DNA of 9,800 nucleotides from Iamia sp964643485 (GCA_964643485.1 CAZXRA010000088.1:1-9800), one strand, 5' to 3'; counted from the first letter of the stretch, positions 1 to 6,117 are shown. Notes: generated by a model not told the origin, from the letters alone. Numbers and translations are program-made.

Positions 1-481
1 TGAACCCACCGATCTCGGCGTCGTTGTTGGCCGAGATGGCGGCCACGGAGGCGATGTCGTCCTTGGAGTCGATCTCGCGGGCCGAGGCCGACAGGGAGGC
101 CACGGCGGCCTCGACGGCGGCCTCGATGCCCCGCTTGAGGCTCATGGGGTTGGCCCCGGCGGCCACGTTGCGCAGGCCCTCGGAGACCAAGGCCCGGGCC
201 AGGACGGTGGCGGTGGTGGTGCCGTCGCCGGCCACGTCGTCAGTCTTCTTGGCGACCTCCTTGACCAGCTCGGCGCCGATGCGCTCGTAGGGGTCCTCGA
301 GATCGATCTCCTTGGCGACGCTCACGCCGTCCTTGGTGATGGTGGGGGCGCCCCACTTCTTCTCCAGGACGACGTTGCGGCCCTTGGGGCCGAGGGTCAC
401 GCTGACGGCATCGGCGAGCTGGTTCATGCCGGATTCGAGAGCCCGGCGCGCCGTCTCGTCGAAGGCGATGATCTTGGCCAT
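1..481 (-). CDS. groEL: GroEL (60 kDa chaperonin), N-terminal part, cut by window edge
   Basis: This is the ATP-dependent cytosolic protein-folding chaperonin that forms the double-ring cage. About 160 of roughly 540 residues are present; the rest lies beyond position 1. The start MAKIIAFDETARRAL, the segment TLGPKGRNVVLEKKWGAP (about residues 29-46) and the nucleotide-binding motif DDVAGDGTTTATVLA (about 82-96) are family hallmarks. The wording closely follows mycobacterial GroEL2 as I remember it. The ATG at 481 is supported by a GGAGG ribosome-binding site at 491-495 with a 9-nt spacer. No groES precedes it: the upstream gene on the same strand is a sulfur carrier, so this is a stand-alone groEL with its own CIRCE-controlled promoter region. 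The frame is intact over the visible part. Confidence 0.97.
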   Translation of the reverse strand, partial: MAKIIAFDETARRALESGMNQLADAVSVTLGPKGRNVVLEKKWGAPTITKDGVSVAKEIDLEDPYERIGAELVKEVAKKTDDVAGDGTTTATVLARALVSEGLRNVAAGANPMSLKRGIEAAVEAAVASLSASAREIDSKDDIASVAAISANNDAEIGGF

Positions 482-490
482 CCCCTGGTT

Positions 491-495
491 CCTCC
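491..495 (-). promoter_or_regulatory. groEL ribosome-binding site
   Basis: GGAGG on the minus strand, 9 nt before the ATG. It fixes the groEL start at 481 and is one of the clearest Shine-Dalgarno sites in the window. Confidence 0.8.
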
Positions 496-511
496 AGAAT
501 CGGTGGTCGAA

Positions 512-538
512 TTGGCACTCTCACGGGGAGAGTGCCAA
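512..538 (-). promoter_or_regulatory. CIRCE operator, groEL-proximal
   Basis: Perfect inverted repeat TTGGCACTC, 9-bp spacer, GAGTGCCAA. It matches the CIRCE consensus TTAGCACTC-N9-GAGTGCTAA at 16 of 18 arm positions, and the one change per arm is symmetrical, so the palindrome is preserved. CIRCE is bound by the heat-shock repressor HrcA. It lies 30 bp upstream of the groEL ATG, probably in the 5' leader or overlapping the promoter. HrcA control is inferred; hrcA is not in this window. Confidence 0.92.
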
Positions 539-561
539 CAGCAAACCACCTCAGCCCGGCG

Positions 562-588
562 TTAGCAACCGGGGCCCCGGAGTGCTAA
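562..588 (-). promoter_or_regulatory. Second CIRCE operator, groEL-distal
   Basis: TTAGCAACC, 9-bp spacer, GAGTGCTAA. The right arm is a perfect CIRCE half-site and the left arm matches 7 of 9, giving 16 of 18 overall. Its centre is exactly 50 bp from the centre of the proximal copy. It begins only 12 bp past the end of the upstream sulfur-carrier gene, so the groEL promoter region is confined to a 119-bp gap. Paired CIRCEs are known upstream of some actinobacterial groE genes. Confidence 0.85.
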
Positions 589-600
589 CGGCAAAGAGGC

Positions 601-876
601 TCAGCCGCCGGCGACGGCGGGGATGATGGCGACGGTCTCACCGTCGGGCACCGGCGTGTCGAGGCCCTGGAGGAAGCGCACGTCGTCGTCGGCCACGAAG
701 ACGTTGACGAAGCGACGAAGCTGGCCACCGTCGTCGAGGAGGCGCTCCTTGAACCCGGGGTGCGCCCCCTCCAAGCCGTCGAGGATCTCGGCGACGGTGC
801 TGCCGTCGACCGACACCTCCGCCGAGCCCCCGGTGAGGGTGCGCAAGGTGGTCGGGACGCGAACGGTGACGCTCAT
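601..876 (-). CDS. CysO-like MoaD/ThiS-family sulfur-carrier protein
   Basis: A 91-residue beta-grasp (ubiquitin-like) carrier ending in the diagnostic Gly-Gly (IIPAVAGG). In this family the C-terminal glycine is adenylated and converted to a thiocarboxylate that donates sulfur. The opening MSVTVRVPTTLR, the segment RRFVNVFVADDDVRF (about residues 54-68) and the PAVAGG tail resemble Mycobacterium CysO, which feeds cysteine synthesis through CysM and the peptidase Mec, more than MoaD of molybdopterin synthesis. Neither partner is in view, so the pathway is not proven by context. The ATG overlaps the stop of the upstream membrane-protein gene (ATGA), which implies translational coupling. A GAGGAG sequence (889-894) lies 12 nt upstream, rather far. 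The length is normal for the family. Confidence 0.88.
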   Translation of the reverse strand: MSVTVRVPTTLRTLTGGSAEVSVDGSTVAEILDGLEGAHPGFKERLLDDGGQLRRFVNVFVADDDVRFLQGLDTPVPDGETVAIIPAVAGG

Positions 877-2090
877 CGGTCTGGGTTGCTCCTCTGCGGT
901 GACGTGGGGGGGATGGTAGCGGCGCCGGTCTCCTCGGCCTCGGCCTGGGCCAGCAGCGCGTCGGGCACGTCCTCGTGGGCCACGACGGGCGGCCGGTCGG
1001 GGTACGGGCCGTCCAGCCCGGGCACGGAGATGCCCACCACCCACTTCCGCCACAGGTGGCCGCCCACGATCTTGAGGGTGGCGGTGAGGGGCACGGCCAG
1101 CAGCAGGCCGAAGAAGCCGCCGATGGTGCCCCAGGCGAGCAGGGCCATCATCACCGCCGCCGGATGGAGCTGGACGGCCCGGCGCATCACCGTCGGGGTG
1201 ATGAAGTGGTTGTCGATCTGCTGGACCACGGCCATCACCGCGGCCACCCCGATGGCGGCCTTGACGTCCTTGGTGGCCAGGGCCACGAAGACCCCGGGGA
1301 TGGCCCCGACCCACGGCCCGACGAGCGGGATCATGTTGAAGACGCCGGCGATCATCCCGACCACGAGCCAGAGCGGTAGGTCGACCACCACCTTGAGCCC
1401 GATCGAAGCCATGACGCCCACGATGAAGGCCACCGCGAGCTGACCCCGGAAGAAGCCGCCGATGGCCGCGTTCAGGCGATGGGCGATGAACAGCACCTCG
1501 GGCTTGGCCCTCTCGGGGACGAGCTCCTCGATGCGCCGGCGCACGTCGGGCAGGTCGACCAGGAGGTAGAAGGCCAGGAAGGGCCCGATCACGAAGATGA
1601 TCCCGATGTGGAAGGCCCGGGTGGCGTACTCCCGCAGGGTGGCGACCTGATCGCTCAGCTCCTGGTCGCCACCGGACTCGGCCTGGTCCTCGAGCTCCTC
1701 CACGGAGGGGACGTGGATCGGCCAGTTGTCCTCCTCGGACCGCTCCGACAGGTCGTTGATCCACTCCTCGGCGTCCCTCCGCAGCTCGGGCCACCGGTCG
1801 GCCACGTCGTCGGCCTGGCTGGCGATCAGGGGATAGAGGATGGCTCCGAGGGCGACGAAGAGGAGGAGGACACCGGTGAAGGCCGTCGCCGTCCCCAGGA
1901 GACGGGGCACGCCCCGCCGCTCCAACCCGGAGACGATGGGGTTCAGCAGGAACACCAGGGCACCGGCCAGCACCAGGGGCGGGAAGATGACCCGGAAATA
2001 CCAGGCCACCGTGCCGACGAGGAGGGCCACGAGGGCGACGCCGACAAGCCACCAGGCCGTCCGTCCGACAGGGCCCAGGCGCTCCTCCAT
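873..2090 (-). CDS. AI-2E/PerM-family transmembrane protein
   Basis: A 405-residue integral membrane protein of the AI-2E transporter (formerly UPF0118/PerM) family. Visible membrane segments lie at about residues 12-30, 35-52, 66-90, 158-178, 212-232, 238-272, 276-290 and 308-342. A hydrophilic, acidic region at about 92-155 sits where the family has its extra-membrane domain. Family signatures are GMIAGVFNMIPLVGP (245-259) and the stretch from QQIDNHFITP (290-299) to LLAVPLTATLKI (330-341). Members have been linked to autoinducer-2 export or Na+/H+ antiport; the substrate cannot be told here. The C-terminal 60 residues are polar and variable. The ATG at 2090 was chosen because the family homology begins directly after it and no good Shine-Dalgarno site exists; a TACAGT box 6 nt upstream suggests leaderless transcription. 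The gene is translationally coupled to the downstream sulfur carrier. Confidence 0.93.
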   Translation of the reverse strand: MEERLGPVGRTAWWLVGVALVALLVGTVAWYFRVIFPPLVLAGALVFLLNPIVSGLERRGVPRLLGTATAFTGVLLLFVALGAILYPLIASQADDVADRWPELRRDAEEWINDLSERSEEDNWPIHVPSVEELEDQAESGGDQELSDQVATLREYATRAFHIGIIFVIGPFLAFYLLVDLPDVRRRIEELVPERAKPEVLFIAHRLNAAIGGFFRGQLAVAFIVGVMASIGLKVVVDLPLWLVVGMIAGVFNMIPLVGPWVGAIPGVFVALATKDVKAAIGVAAVMAVVQQIDNHFITPTVMRRAVQLHPAAVMMALLAWGTIGGFFGLLLAVPLTATLKIVGGHLWRKWVVGISVPGLDGPYPDRPPVVAHEDVPDALLAQAEAEETGAATIPPTSPQRSNPDR

Positions 2091-2096
2091 GCTGCG

Positions 2097-2102
2097 ACTG
2101 TA
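2097..2102 (-). promoter_or_regulatory. Putative -10 box for a leaderless AI-2E family gene transcript
   Basis: TACAGT (TANNNT type) on the minus strand, 6 nt before the ATG at 2090. That spacing puts the transcription start at or next to the ATG. No convincing -35 is seen. It is inferred from sequence spacing only. Confidence 0.4.
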
Positions 2103-2111
2103 GGGGGCGAT

Positions 2112-2125
2112 CCGCCGGGGGGCGG
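2112..2125 (-). terminator. Short GC hairpin after the glycerate kinase gene
   Basis: CCGCC, 4-nt loop, GGCGG, located 20-34 bp past the glycerate kinase stop and just upstream of the next gene. There is no T-run after it. It could be a weak terminator, but a 5-bp GC stem is cheap at this base composition. Confidence 0.25.
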
Positions 2126-2145
2126 CGACCTGATGGTCCGGCGCG

Positions 2146-3138
2146 TCAGCCGCCGAGGGCGCGCAATCGCTCCGCCACGACCTCCTCGACCGCCCCGGCC
2201 GTCGCCGCCCGCGCCCGCTCCGCGCCGAATCGTTCCACGAGCGAGACGGCGTCCACCCGGTGCTCGGCCCCGTCGAAGACCTGGCCGGCGACGACGAGGA
2301 CGGGGACGTCGAGGCCGGCCGCCAGATCGACCACACCCCCCACGGCCTTCCCCTCGAAGGACTGCTCGTCGAGGAAGCCCTCGCCGGTGACCACCAGGTC
2401 GGCCCCCTCGATCCGCTCGTCGAGCCCGAGCTCGTCGGCCACCAGGTCGAAGCCGGGCACCAGATCGGCACCGATGGCGGCCAAGCCACCGGCCAGGCCA
2501 CCGGCGGCACCGCCCCCCTCCAGCGGGATGACGTCGATGCCGTGGTCCTCCTCGTAGACCTGGGCCAGGCGCTCCAGGCGGCGCCGCAGCAGCTCGACCT
2601 CGGCCGGCGTGGCCCCCTTCTGCGGCCCGAACACCTCGGCGGCGTCGACGAACCGGGTGCGGACGTCGCAGGCCACGATGATCTCCAGGCCCCGCAGGCG
2701 CTGCACTGGGTGGAGGGCGCGCAGGGCCCCGAGCCCGCCGTCGGTGGTGGCCGAGCCGCCGACAGCCACGATGACCCGCCGGGCGCCGAGCTCCACGGCG
2801 GCGGTGATGAGCTCGCCCGTCCCGTAGGTGGACGCCGACAGGGCGTCGTTGCCCTCCGCTCCCCCGACCAGCTCCAGGCCCGAGGCCAAGGCCGATTCGA
2901 TCACCGCCGTCCCCCGGTGCAGGCGCCAGCTCGCCTCCACCGGGTCGCCGAGGGGATCGGTCACCAGGGCGGTGCGGTTGGCGCCGCCGAGGGCATCGAG
3001 GGTGCCCTCGCCCCCGTCGGCCACGGGGGCCTCGTCGCACTCCCACCCGGCCGACCGGGCGGCGCGGGCCACGGCGGCGGCCACGGCCCCGGCGCTGGCC
3101 GTGCCCCGGAACTTGTCGGGGGCGGCCACGACACGCAT
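2146..3138 (-). CDS. glxK: Glycerate kinase (GlxK/GK-I family)
   Basis: Phosphorylates D-glycerate with ATP to phosphoglycerate (2-phosphoglycerate in most members of this family), feeding glycerate from glyoxylate or serine breakdown into glycolysis; a cytosolic enzyme. Family motifs run in order over 330 residues: APDKFRG (6-12), APVADGGEGTLDAL (37-50), AVGGSATTDGG (125-135), ACDVR then VFGPQKGAT (156-177), GGGAAGGLAGG (208-218) and ADLVVTGEGFLDEQS with GK (246-264). At 330 residues it is shorter than the usual 370-380; part of the shortening is just after ACDV, where homologues carry a longer insert before VFGPQKGAT. The ATG at 3138 is chosen because MRVVAAPDKF is the classic N-terminus. 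There is no strong Shine-Dalgarno site. It diverges from the GT20 gene across only 37 bp. Confidence 0.93.
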   Translation of the reverse strand: MRVVAAPDKFRGTASAGAVAAAVARAARSAGWECDEAPVADGGEGTLDALGGANRTALVTDPLGDPVEASWRLHRGTAVIESALASGLELVGGAEGNDALSASTYGTGELITAAVELGARRVIVAVGGSATTDGGLGALRALHPVQRLRGLEIIVACDVRTRFVDAAEVFGPQKGATPAEVELLRRRLERLAQVYEEDHGIDVIPLEGGGAAGGLAGGLAAIGADLVPGFDLVADELGLDERIEGADLVVTGEGFLDEQSFEGKAVGGVVDLAAGLDVPVLVVAGQVFDGAEHRVDAVSLVERFGAERARAATAGAVEEVVAERLRALGG

Positions 3139-3162
3139 CCCGCCAGTCTCGCGTCCCACCGC

Positions 3163-3168
3163 TACCGT
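3163..3168 (+). promoter_or_regulatory. Putative -10 box for a leaderless otsA transcript
   Basis: TACCGT, 7 nt before the ATG at 3176, inside the 37-bp gap between the divergent glycerate kinase and otsA genes. No Shine-Dalgarno precedes the ATG, which fits a leaderless mRNA. No clear -35 is seen. Confidence 0.4.
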
Positions 3169-3175
3169 CGAGTCC

Positions 3176-4549
3176 ATGACGGAGCGGCCGGTGGTGATCG
3201 TCTCCAACCGGGGACCCGTGTCCTTCCACCGGGACGACACCGGCGCCCTCGTGGGCCGACGGGGGGCGGGGGGCCTCGTGTCCGGGCTGGCCCCGCTGGT
3301 GGCCGGCACCGATGCCGTGTGGGTCGCCGCCGCTCTCAGCCCCGAGGACCGGGAGGCCGCAGCCGGGGGGGTCGTGGAGGCGGGAGGCCTGCGGGTCCGC
3401 ACCGTGGCGCCCGACCCCGACGACCTGGGCCGGGCCTACGACGTGGTGAGCAACGAGACCCTCTGGTTCGCCCACCACGGCATGCTCGACCGGTACCGGG
3501 AGCCGACCTTCGACCAGGCGTGGCACGACGCGTGGGCCGCCTTCCGCCGGGTGAACGCGGCCTTCGCCGCAGCCGTGGCCGATGTCGCTCCCCCCGGCGC
3601 CGCCGTCCTCGTACAGGACTACCACCTGCCCCTGGTCGGGCCGGCCCTGGCCACGGAACGACCCGACGTCACCTGCGTCCACTTCAGCCACACCCCCTTC
3701 GCCCGCCCGGCCGAGCTCGACGTGCTCCCGGCGGCGGTGCGGGCCGAGATCCTGGGCGGCCTGGCCGGCCATCGGGCCTGCGGCTTCCACTCCGAACGGT
3801 GGGCCGGCGCGGCCCGGGGCTGCGCCCGGGCCGTGGGCGAGGAGCTGCGCACCTTCGTCGCCCCCCTCGGCCCCGACCCGTCCGACCTGGCCGCCACGGC
3901 CGCCTCCGATGCCTGCGTCACCGCGGGAGCCGAGCTCGACGCCCTGGTGGGCGACCGCCGGTTCCTCGTGCGGGTCGACCGCATCGAGCTGTCGAAGAAC
4001 ATCCTCCGGGGCTTCCTCGCCTACGACCATCTGCTGGCGAGCCGTCCCGAGTGGCGGGAGCGGGTCGTGTTCGGCGCCTTCGTCTACCCCTCTCGGGAGA
4101 ACGTGCCCGCCTACCGCCGCTACCGGGAGGACGTGGAGGCCACGATCGAGCGGATCAACGAACGCTGGGCCACGCCGGCGTGGCAGCCCATCGCCTACGA
4201 GCCGGCCGACGACTACCCCCGATCCGTCGCCGCCCTCCGCCGGGCCGACGTCGTGCTCGTGAACCCGGTGCGGGACGGGCTGAACCTGGTGGCCAAGGAG
4301 GCCCCCCTCCTGTCGGAGCGGGACAGCGTGCTGCTCCTGAGCCGAGGCGCCGGGGCGTGGGACGAGCTGGAGGGGGCGGCCGTGGAGGTCGACGCCTGGG
4401 ACGTGGTGGCGGCGGCCGAGTCGCTCCACCGGGCCCTCTCCATGAGCGGGGCGGAGAGGGCGGAGCGGGCCGCCGACCTGCGCCAGCGCAGCGGGCGCCA
4501 CACGCCCGCGACCTGGCTCCGGGCCCAGCTGGCCCAGCTCACCCTCTGA
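3176..4549 (+). CDS. otsA: Trehalose-6-phosphate synthase-like GT20 glycosyltransferase
   Basis: Retaining glycosyltransferase expected to join glucose from a nucleotide sugar to glucose-6-phosphate, giving trehalose-6-phosphate in the cytosol. Its 457 residues are close to E. coli OtsA (about 474). Seen in order: SNRGPV (10-15), GRRGAGGLVSGL (27-38), SNETLW (92-97), VQDYHLPLV (146-154), HTPF (172-175), GFHSERWA (203-210), VDRIELSKN with Arg269 and Lys274 (donor-phosphate pair, equivalent to Arg262/Lys267 of E. coli OtsA), YPSRENVPAY (304-313) and RDGLNLVAKE (366-375). The essential Arg, Lys, Asp and Glu positions are kept. Unusual points are RIELSKN in place of the common RLDYSKG and the SNRGPV start, so the acceptor or donor may differ. 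The convergent otsB-like gene supports a trehalose role. The frame is open upstream, but homology begins at this ATG. Confidence 0.88.
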   Translation: MTERPVVIVSNRGPVSFHRDDTGALVGRRGAGGLVSGLAPLVAGTDAVWVAAALSPEDREAAAGGVVEAGGLRVRTVAPDPDDLGRAYDVVSNETLWFAHHGMLDRYREPTFDQAWHDAWAAFRRVNAAFAAAVADVAPPGAAVLVQDYHLPLVGPALATERPDVTCVHFSHTPFARPAELDVLPAAVRAEILGGLAGHRACGFHSERWAGAARGCARAVGEELRTFVAPLGPDPSDLAATAASDACVTAGAELDALVGDRRFLVRVDRIELSKNILRGFLAYDHLLASRPEWRERVVFGAFVYPSRENVPAYRRYREDVEATIERINERWATPAWQPIAYEPADDYPRSVAALRRADVVLVNPVRDGLNLVAKEAPLLSERDSVLLLSRGAGAWDELEGAAVEVDAWDVVAAAESLHRALSMSGAERAERAADLRQRSGRHTPATWLRAQLAQLTL

Positions 4550-4562
4550 CCCCGCCCCGCTC

Positions 4563-4626
4563 CTGATCCCTTCTTGCGCCCGAACGTCGCTCGCTCAGCG
4601 ACACCCCGGCGCAAGAACCAGATCAG
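4563..4626. terminator. Nested hairpin between convergent otsA and otsB, likely bidirectional terminator
   Basis: Three nested stems share one axis. The outer stem is CTGATC (4563-4568) with GATCAG (4621-4626). The middle is TTCTTGCGCC (4571-4580) with GGCGCAAGAA (4608-4617), 10 bp and perfect. The inner is GTCGCT (4586-4591) with AGCGAC (4597-4602) around a 5-nt loop. It fills almost the whole gap, and the otsB stop (4623-4625) lies inside the outer stem. The TTCTT and AAGAA ends supply short T-runs on either strand. Its symmetry and position between convergent genes point to a shared terminator. Confidence 0.75.
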
Positions 4627-5372
4627 AGCAAGGACCGCAACCAGGCCACGGCGCCGGCCGTGCCCTCGACGAGGACGTCGGCCCGGGCCACCAGCTCGGG
4701 GATCGACTCCTCGGTCTCCACCGCCACCTTCACCGTCTCCAGGCCCTTCTCCCGCAGCCGGTCGAGGGCATCGAAGGCGGGCAGGTCCCCCACGTCGTCG
4801 CCCAGGAAGCAGGCCACGTCGCAACCAGCGGCCAGCTCCTCCACGACGGTGCCCTTGTCGGGGCTGTCGGGCGGGTGGACCTCGACGGACAGGCGGGCGG
4901 GCCGGGTGATGAGCCCGTGGGCGGTGGCGACCTGCTCAGCCAGAGCCCGGACCTCGGCGGCCCGTTCCGGGCACCGGCGGTAGTGGACGGTGAGCGACAG
5001 GCCCTTGCCCTCCACCACGGCCCCGTGCGGCGACCGGGCGACGAGCTCGACGCCGGCCTTGGTCACCGGCCCGAACCAGCGATCGGCCCCGGGCACGTCG
5101 ACGGCCTCGCCCCGCTCCCACCGCTCCAGCCCGTAGAGGCCCGAGAGGTGGATGCGGGGATCGGACAGGTGACGAACCAACACCTCCACGGGGCGGCCGG
5201 AGACCACACCCACCACCGCGGCCTGGTCGGCCAAGGTCAGGAGCACGTCGAGGGCACCGGGGCCGAGGACGGCGGCCGCGGGGTCGTCGACGATGGGGGC
5301 GAGGGTGCCGTCGAAGTCGGTGAGGATCGCCGCCGCACCCAACCGGGCTCGCACGTCGCTCACCTCAGCCAT
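4623..5372 (-). CDS. otsB: Trehalose-6-phosphate phosphatase (HAD superfamily)
   Basis: Removes phosphate from trehalose-6-phosphate to give trehalose, the second step after the convergent GT20 enzyme; cytosolic and Mg2+-dependent. The 249 residues match the family length. Motif I is LTDFDGTLAP, with nucleophile Asp19 and acid/base Asp21. VVSGRP (57-61) is motif II. GLYGLERW (78-85) and EGKGLSLTVHYR (121-132) are trehalose-phosphatase signatures. Motif III lysine is in PDKG (Lys173). GDDVGDLPAF (191-200) is motif IV, where many members have GDDxTDE. The ATG at 5372 gives the expected N-terminus. It has no Shine-Dalgarno, and a two-codon ORF ATG-GGC-TGA (5380-5372) overlaps it as TGATG, so coupling or leaderless initiation is possible. 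Confidence 0.92.
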   Translation of the reverse strand: MAEVSDVRARLGAAAILTDFDGTLAPIVDDPAAAVLGPGALDVLLTLADQAAVVGVVSGRPVEVLVRHLSDPRIHLSGLYGLERWERGEAVDVPGADRWFGPVTKAGVELVARSPHGAVVEGKGLSLTVHYRRCPERAAEVRALAEQVATAHGLITRPARLSVEVHPPDSPDKGTVVEELAAGCDVACFLGDDVGDLPAFDALDRLREKGLETVKVAVETEESIPELVARADVLVEGTAGAVAWLRSLL

Positions 5373-5383
5373 CAGCCCATGAT

Positions 5384-5397
5384 GGGGGATCGCCCCC
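5384..5397 (-). other. GGGGG-CGAT-CCCCC hairpin between the LytR_C gene and otsB
   Basis: A perfect 5-bp G/C stem with a 4-nt loop lies about 12 nt upstream of the otsB start and 24 nt after the LytR_C stop. It has no T-tract. It could weaken read-through or mask the otsB start, but its role is unknown. Confidence 0.3.
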
Positions 5398-5421
5398 GCA
5401 TGGCCGACATCGAGCCGAGCG

Positions 5422-6012
5422 TCAGCCTTCGTCGGCTGTGGTGTCGGTGGTGGCGCCCCCGGAGGCACCGCCGTAGTCGCTGCCCAGGACCACGACGATG
5501 TCGGCCAGGTCGTCACCGGTGCCGAGGGATTGCTCGGGCTTGGCCGAGACCACCGTGTCCTCGGGCAGCCCCATCACGTCCCTCATGGCCTCGGCGTCGA
5601 GCTCGAAGCCGACAGCGGTGTAGATCGTGGTGGTGTCGGTCGACGCCGCGGCGTTGGTGGGGGTGAGCACCTCGTAGCCCTCCGCCGCAGCCTTGTCGGT
5701 GTACTCGCCGGCGATGTTGGGCACCCGGTCGGGGGTGCCGTTGAAGACGATGACCGTCACGGACTCGGGGGGCTGGGTGTCGACGGAGCCCTCGGAGGTA
5801 GGGGTGATCACCGGCATGGTGTTGCCGTCCGAGTCGGTGCTGGTGTCACCGGTGAACGGGGTCTCGGTCGCCGAGTCCTGTTCGGGAGCGGTGGTCTCGT
5901 CGTCGCCGGCCCCGCTGCGCCACAGGAGGGCCAGGCCGATGACGATGGCGACGACCAGCACCACCGCGCCGCGGATGGTGGCGTCGTCGCGGCCTCGGCT
6001 CGGCGCCGTCAC
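5422..6012 (-). CDS. LytR_C-domain single-pass envelope protein
   Basis: The 196-residue product has a short basic N-terminus, one membrane helix (about residues 15-31, GAVVLVVAIVIGLALLW), a long low-complexity Asp/Thr/Ser/Glu-rich linker (32-84) and a C-terminal LytR_C-type domain (about 85-180, from VTVIVFNGT to ADIVVVLGSDYG). A Gly/Thr/Asp tail follows. The domain is found at the C-end of LytR-CpsA-Psr proteins and alone in many actinobacteria. Here there is no LCP catalytic domain, so an envelope-associated accessory role is the most that can be said; topology is probably N-in, domain outside. The GTG start at 6012 is supported by GGAG (6020-6023) with a 7-nt spacer, and the membrane helix follows directly. 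The GTG overlaps the stop of a possible 26-codon upstream ORF (GTGA). Confidence 0.85.
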   Translation of the reverse strand: MTAPSRGRDDATIRGAVVLVVAIVIGLALLWRSGAGDDETTAPEQDSATETPFTGDTSTDSDGNTMPVITPTSEGSVDTQPPESVTVIVFNGTPDRVPNIAGEYTDKAAAEGYEVLTPTNAAASTDTTTIYTAVGFELDAEAMRDVMGLPEDTVVSAKPEQSLGTGDDLADIVVVLGSDYGGASGGATTDTTADEG

Positions 6013-6089
6013 CGGCCCGCTCCGTCCATGCCGGCCCGGTGGAGGAGCCGGGCGCGCTCGGTCGGGGGCACGGGTTCCTGGAGGGTCAC
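6009..6089 (-). CDS. Possible 26-residue ORF coupled to the LytR_C gene
   Basis: Reads V/M-TLQEPVPPTERARLLHRAG and six more residues, then stops with the TGA that overlaps the LytR_C GTG (GTGA). The GTG start lies 8 nt after a TAGGGT -10-like box and has no Shine-Dalgarno, as in leaderless actinobacterial mRNAs. The Shine-Dalgarno of the LytR_C gene is inside its last codons, so its translation would influence that gene. No family is recognised. It may be simply an untranslated leader with chance overlap. Confidence 0.3.
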   Translation of the reverse strand: MTLQEPVPPTERARLLHRAGMDGAGR

Positions 6090-6097
6090 GGGCCCCC

Positions 6098-6103
6098 ACC
6101 CTA
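6098..6103 (-). promoter_or_regulatory. Putative -10 box for the LytR_C transcript
   Basis: TAGGGT on the minus strand, of the TANNNT type common in high-GC actinobacteria. It is 8 nt before the GTG at 6089 and about 85 nt before the LytR_C start. No good -35 is visible; the -35 position coincides with the inverted repeat at 6118-6139. Confidence 0.45.
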
Positions 6104-6117
6104 GGCAACGACCGGAC

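Noticed and set aside
482..600. groES or another small gene between the sulfur carrier and groEL
   Set aside because: 119 bp is too short for groES (about 95 codons) and the gap is filled by the two CIRCE elements and the ribosome-binding site.
601..2052. A long minus-strand frame that ends in the CysO-like carrier, suggesting a fusion protein
   Set aside because: Only the last 91 residues match a family. The upstream part is an out-of-frame shadow of the AI-2E gene, and an ATG with ATGA overlap marks the true start.
1943..4501. An 852-codon open frame on the minus strand, and a 768-codon one on the plus strand at 2260-4566
   Set aside because: Both run antisense or out of frame across clear glycerate kinase and otsA genes, are Gly/Arg/Pro/His-rich and show no domain; they are shadows caused by high third-position GC.
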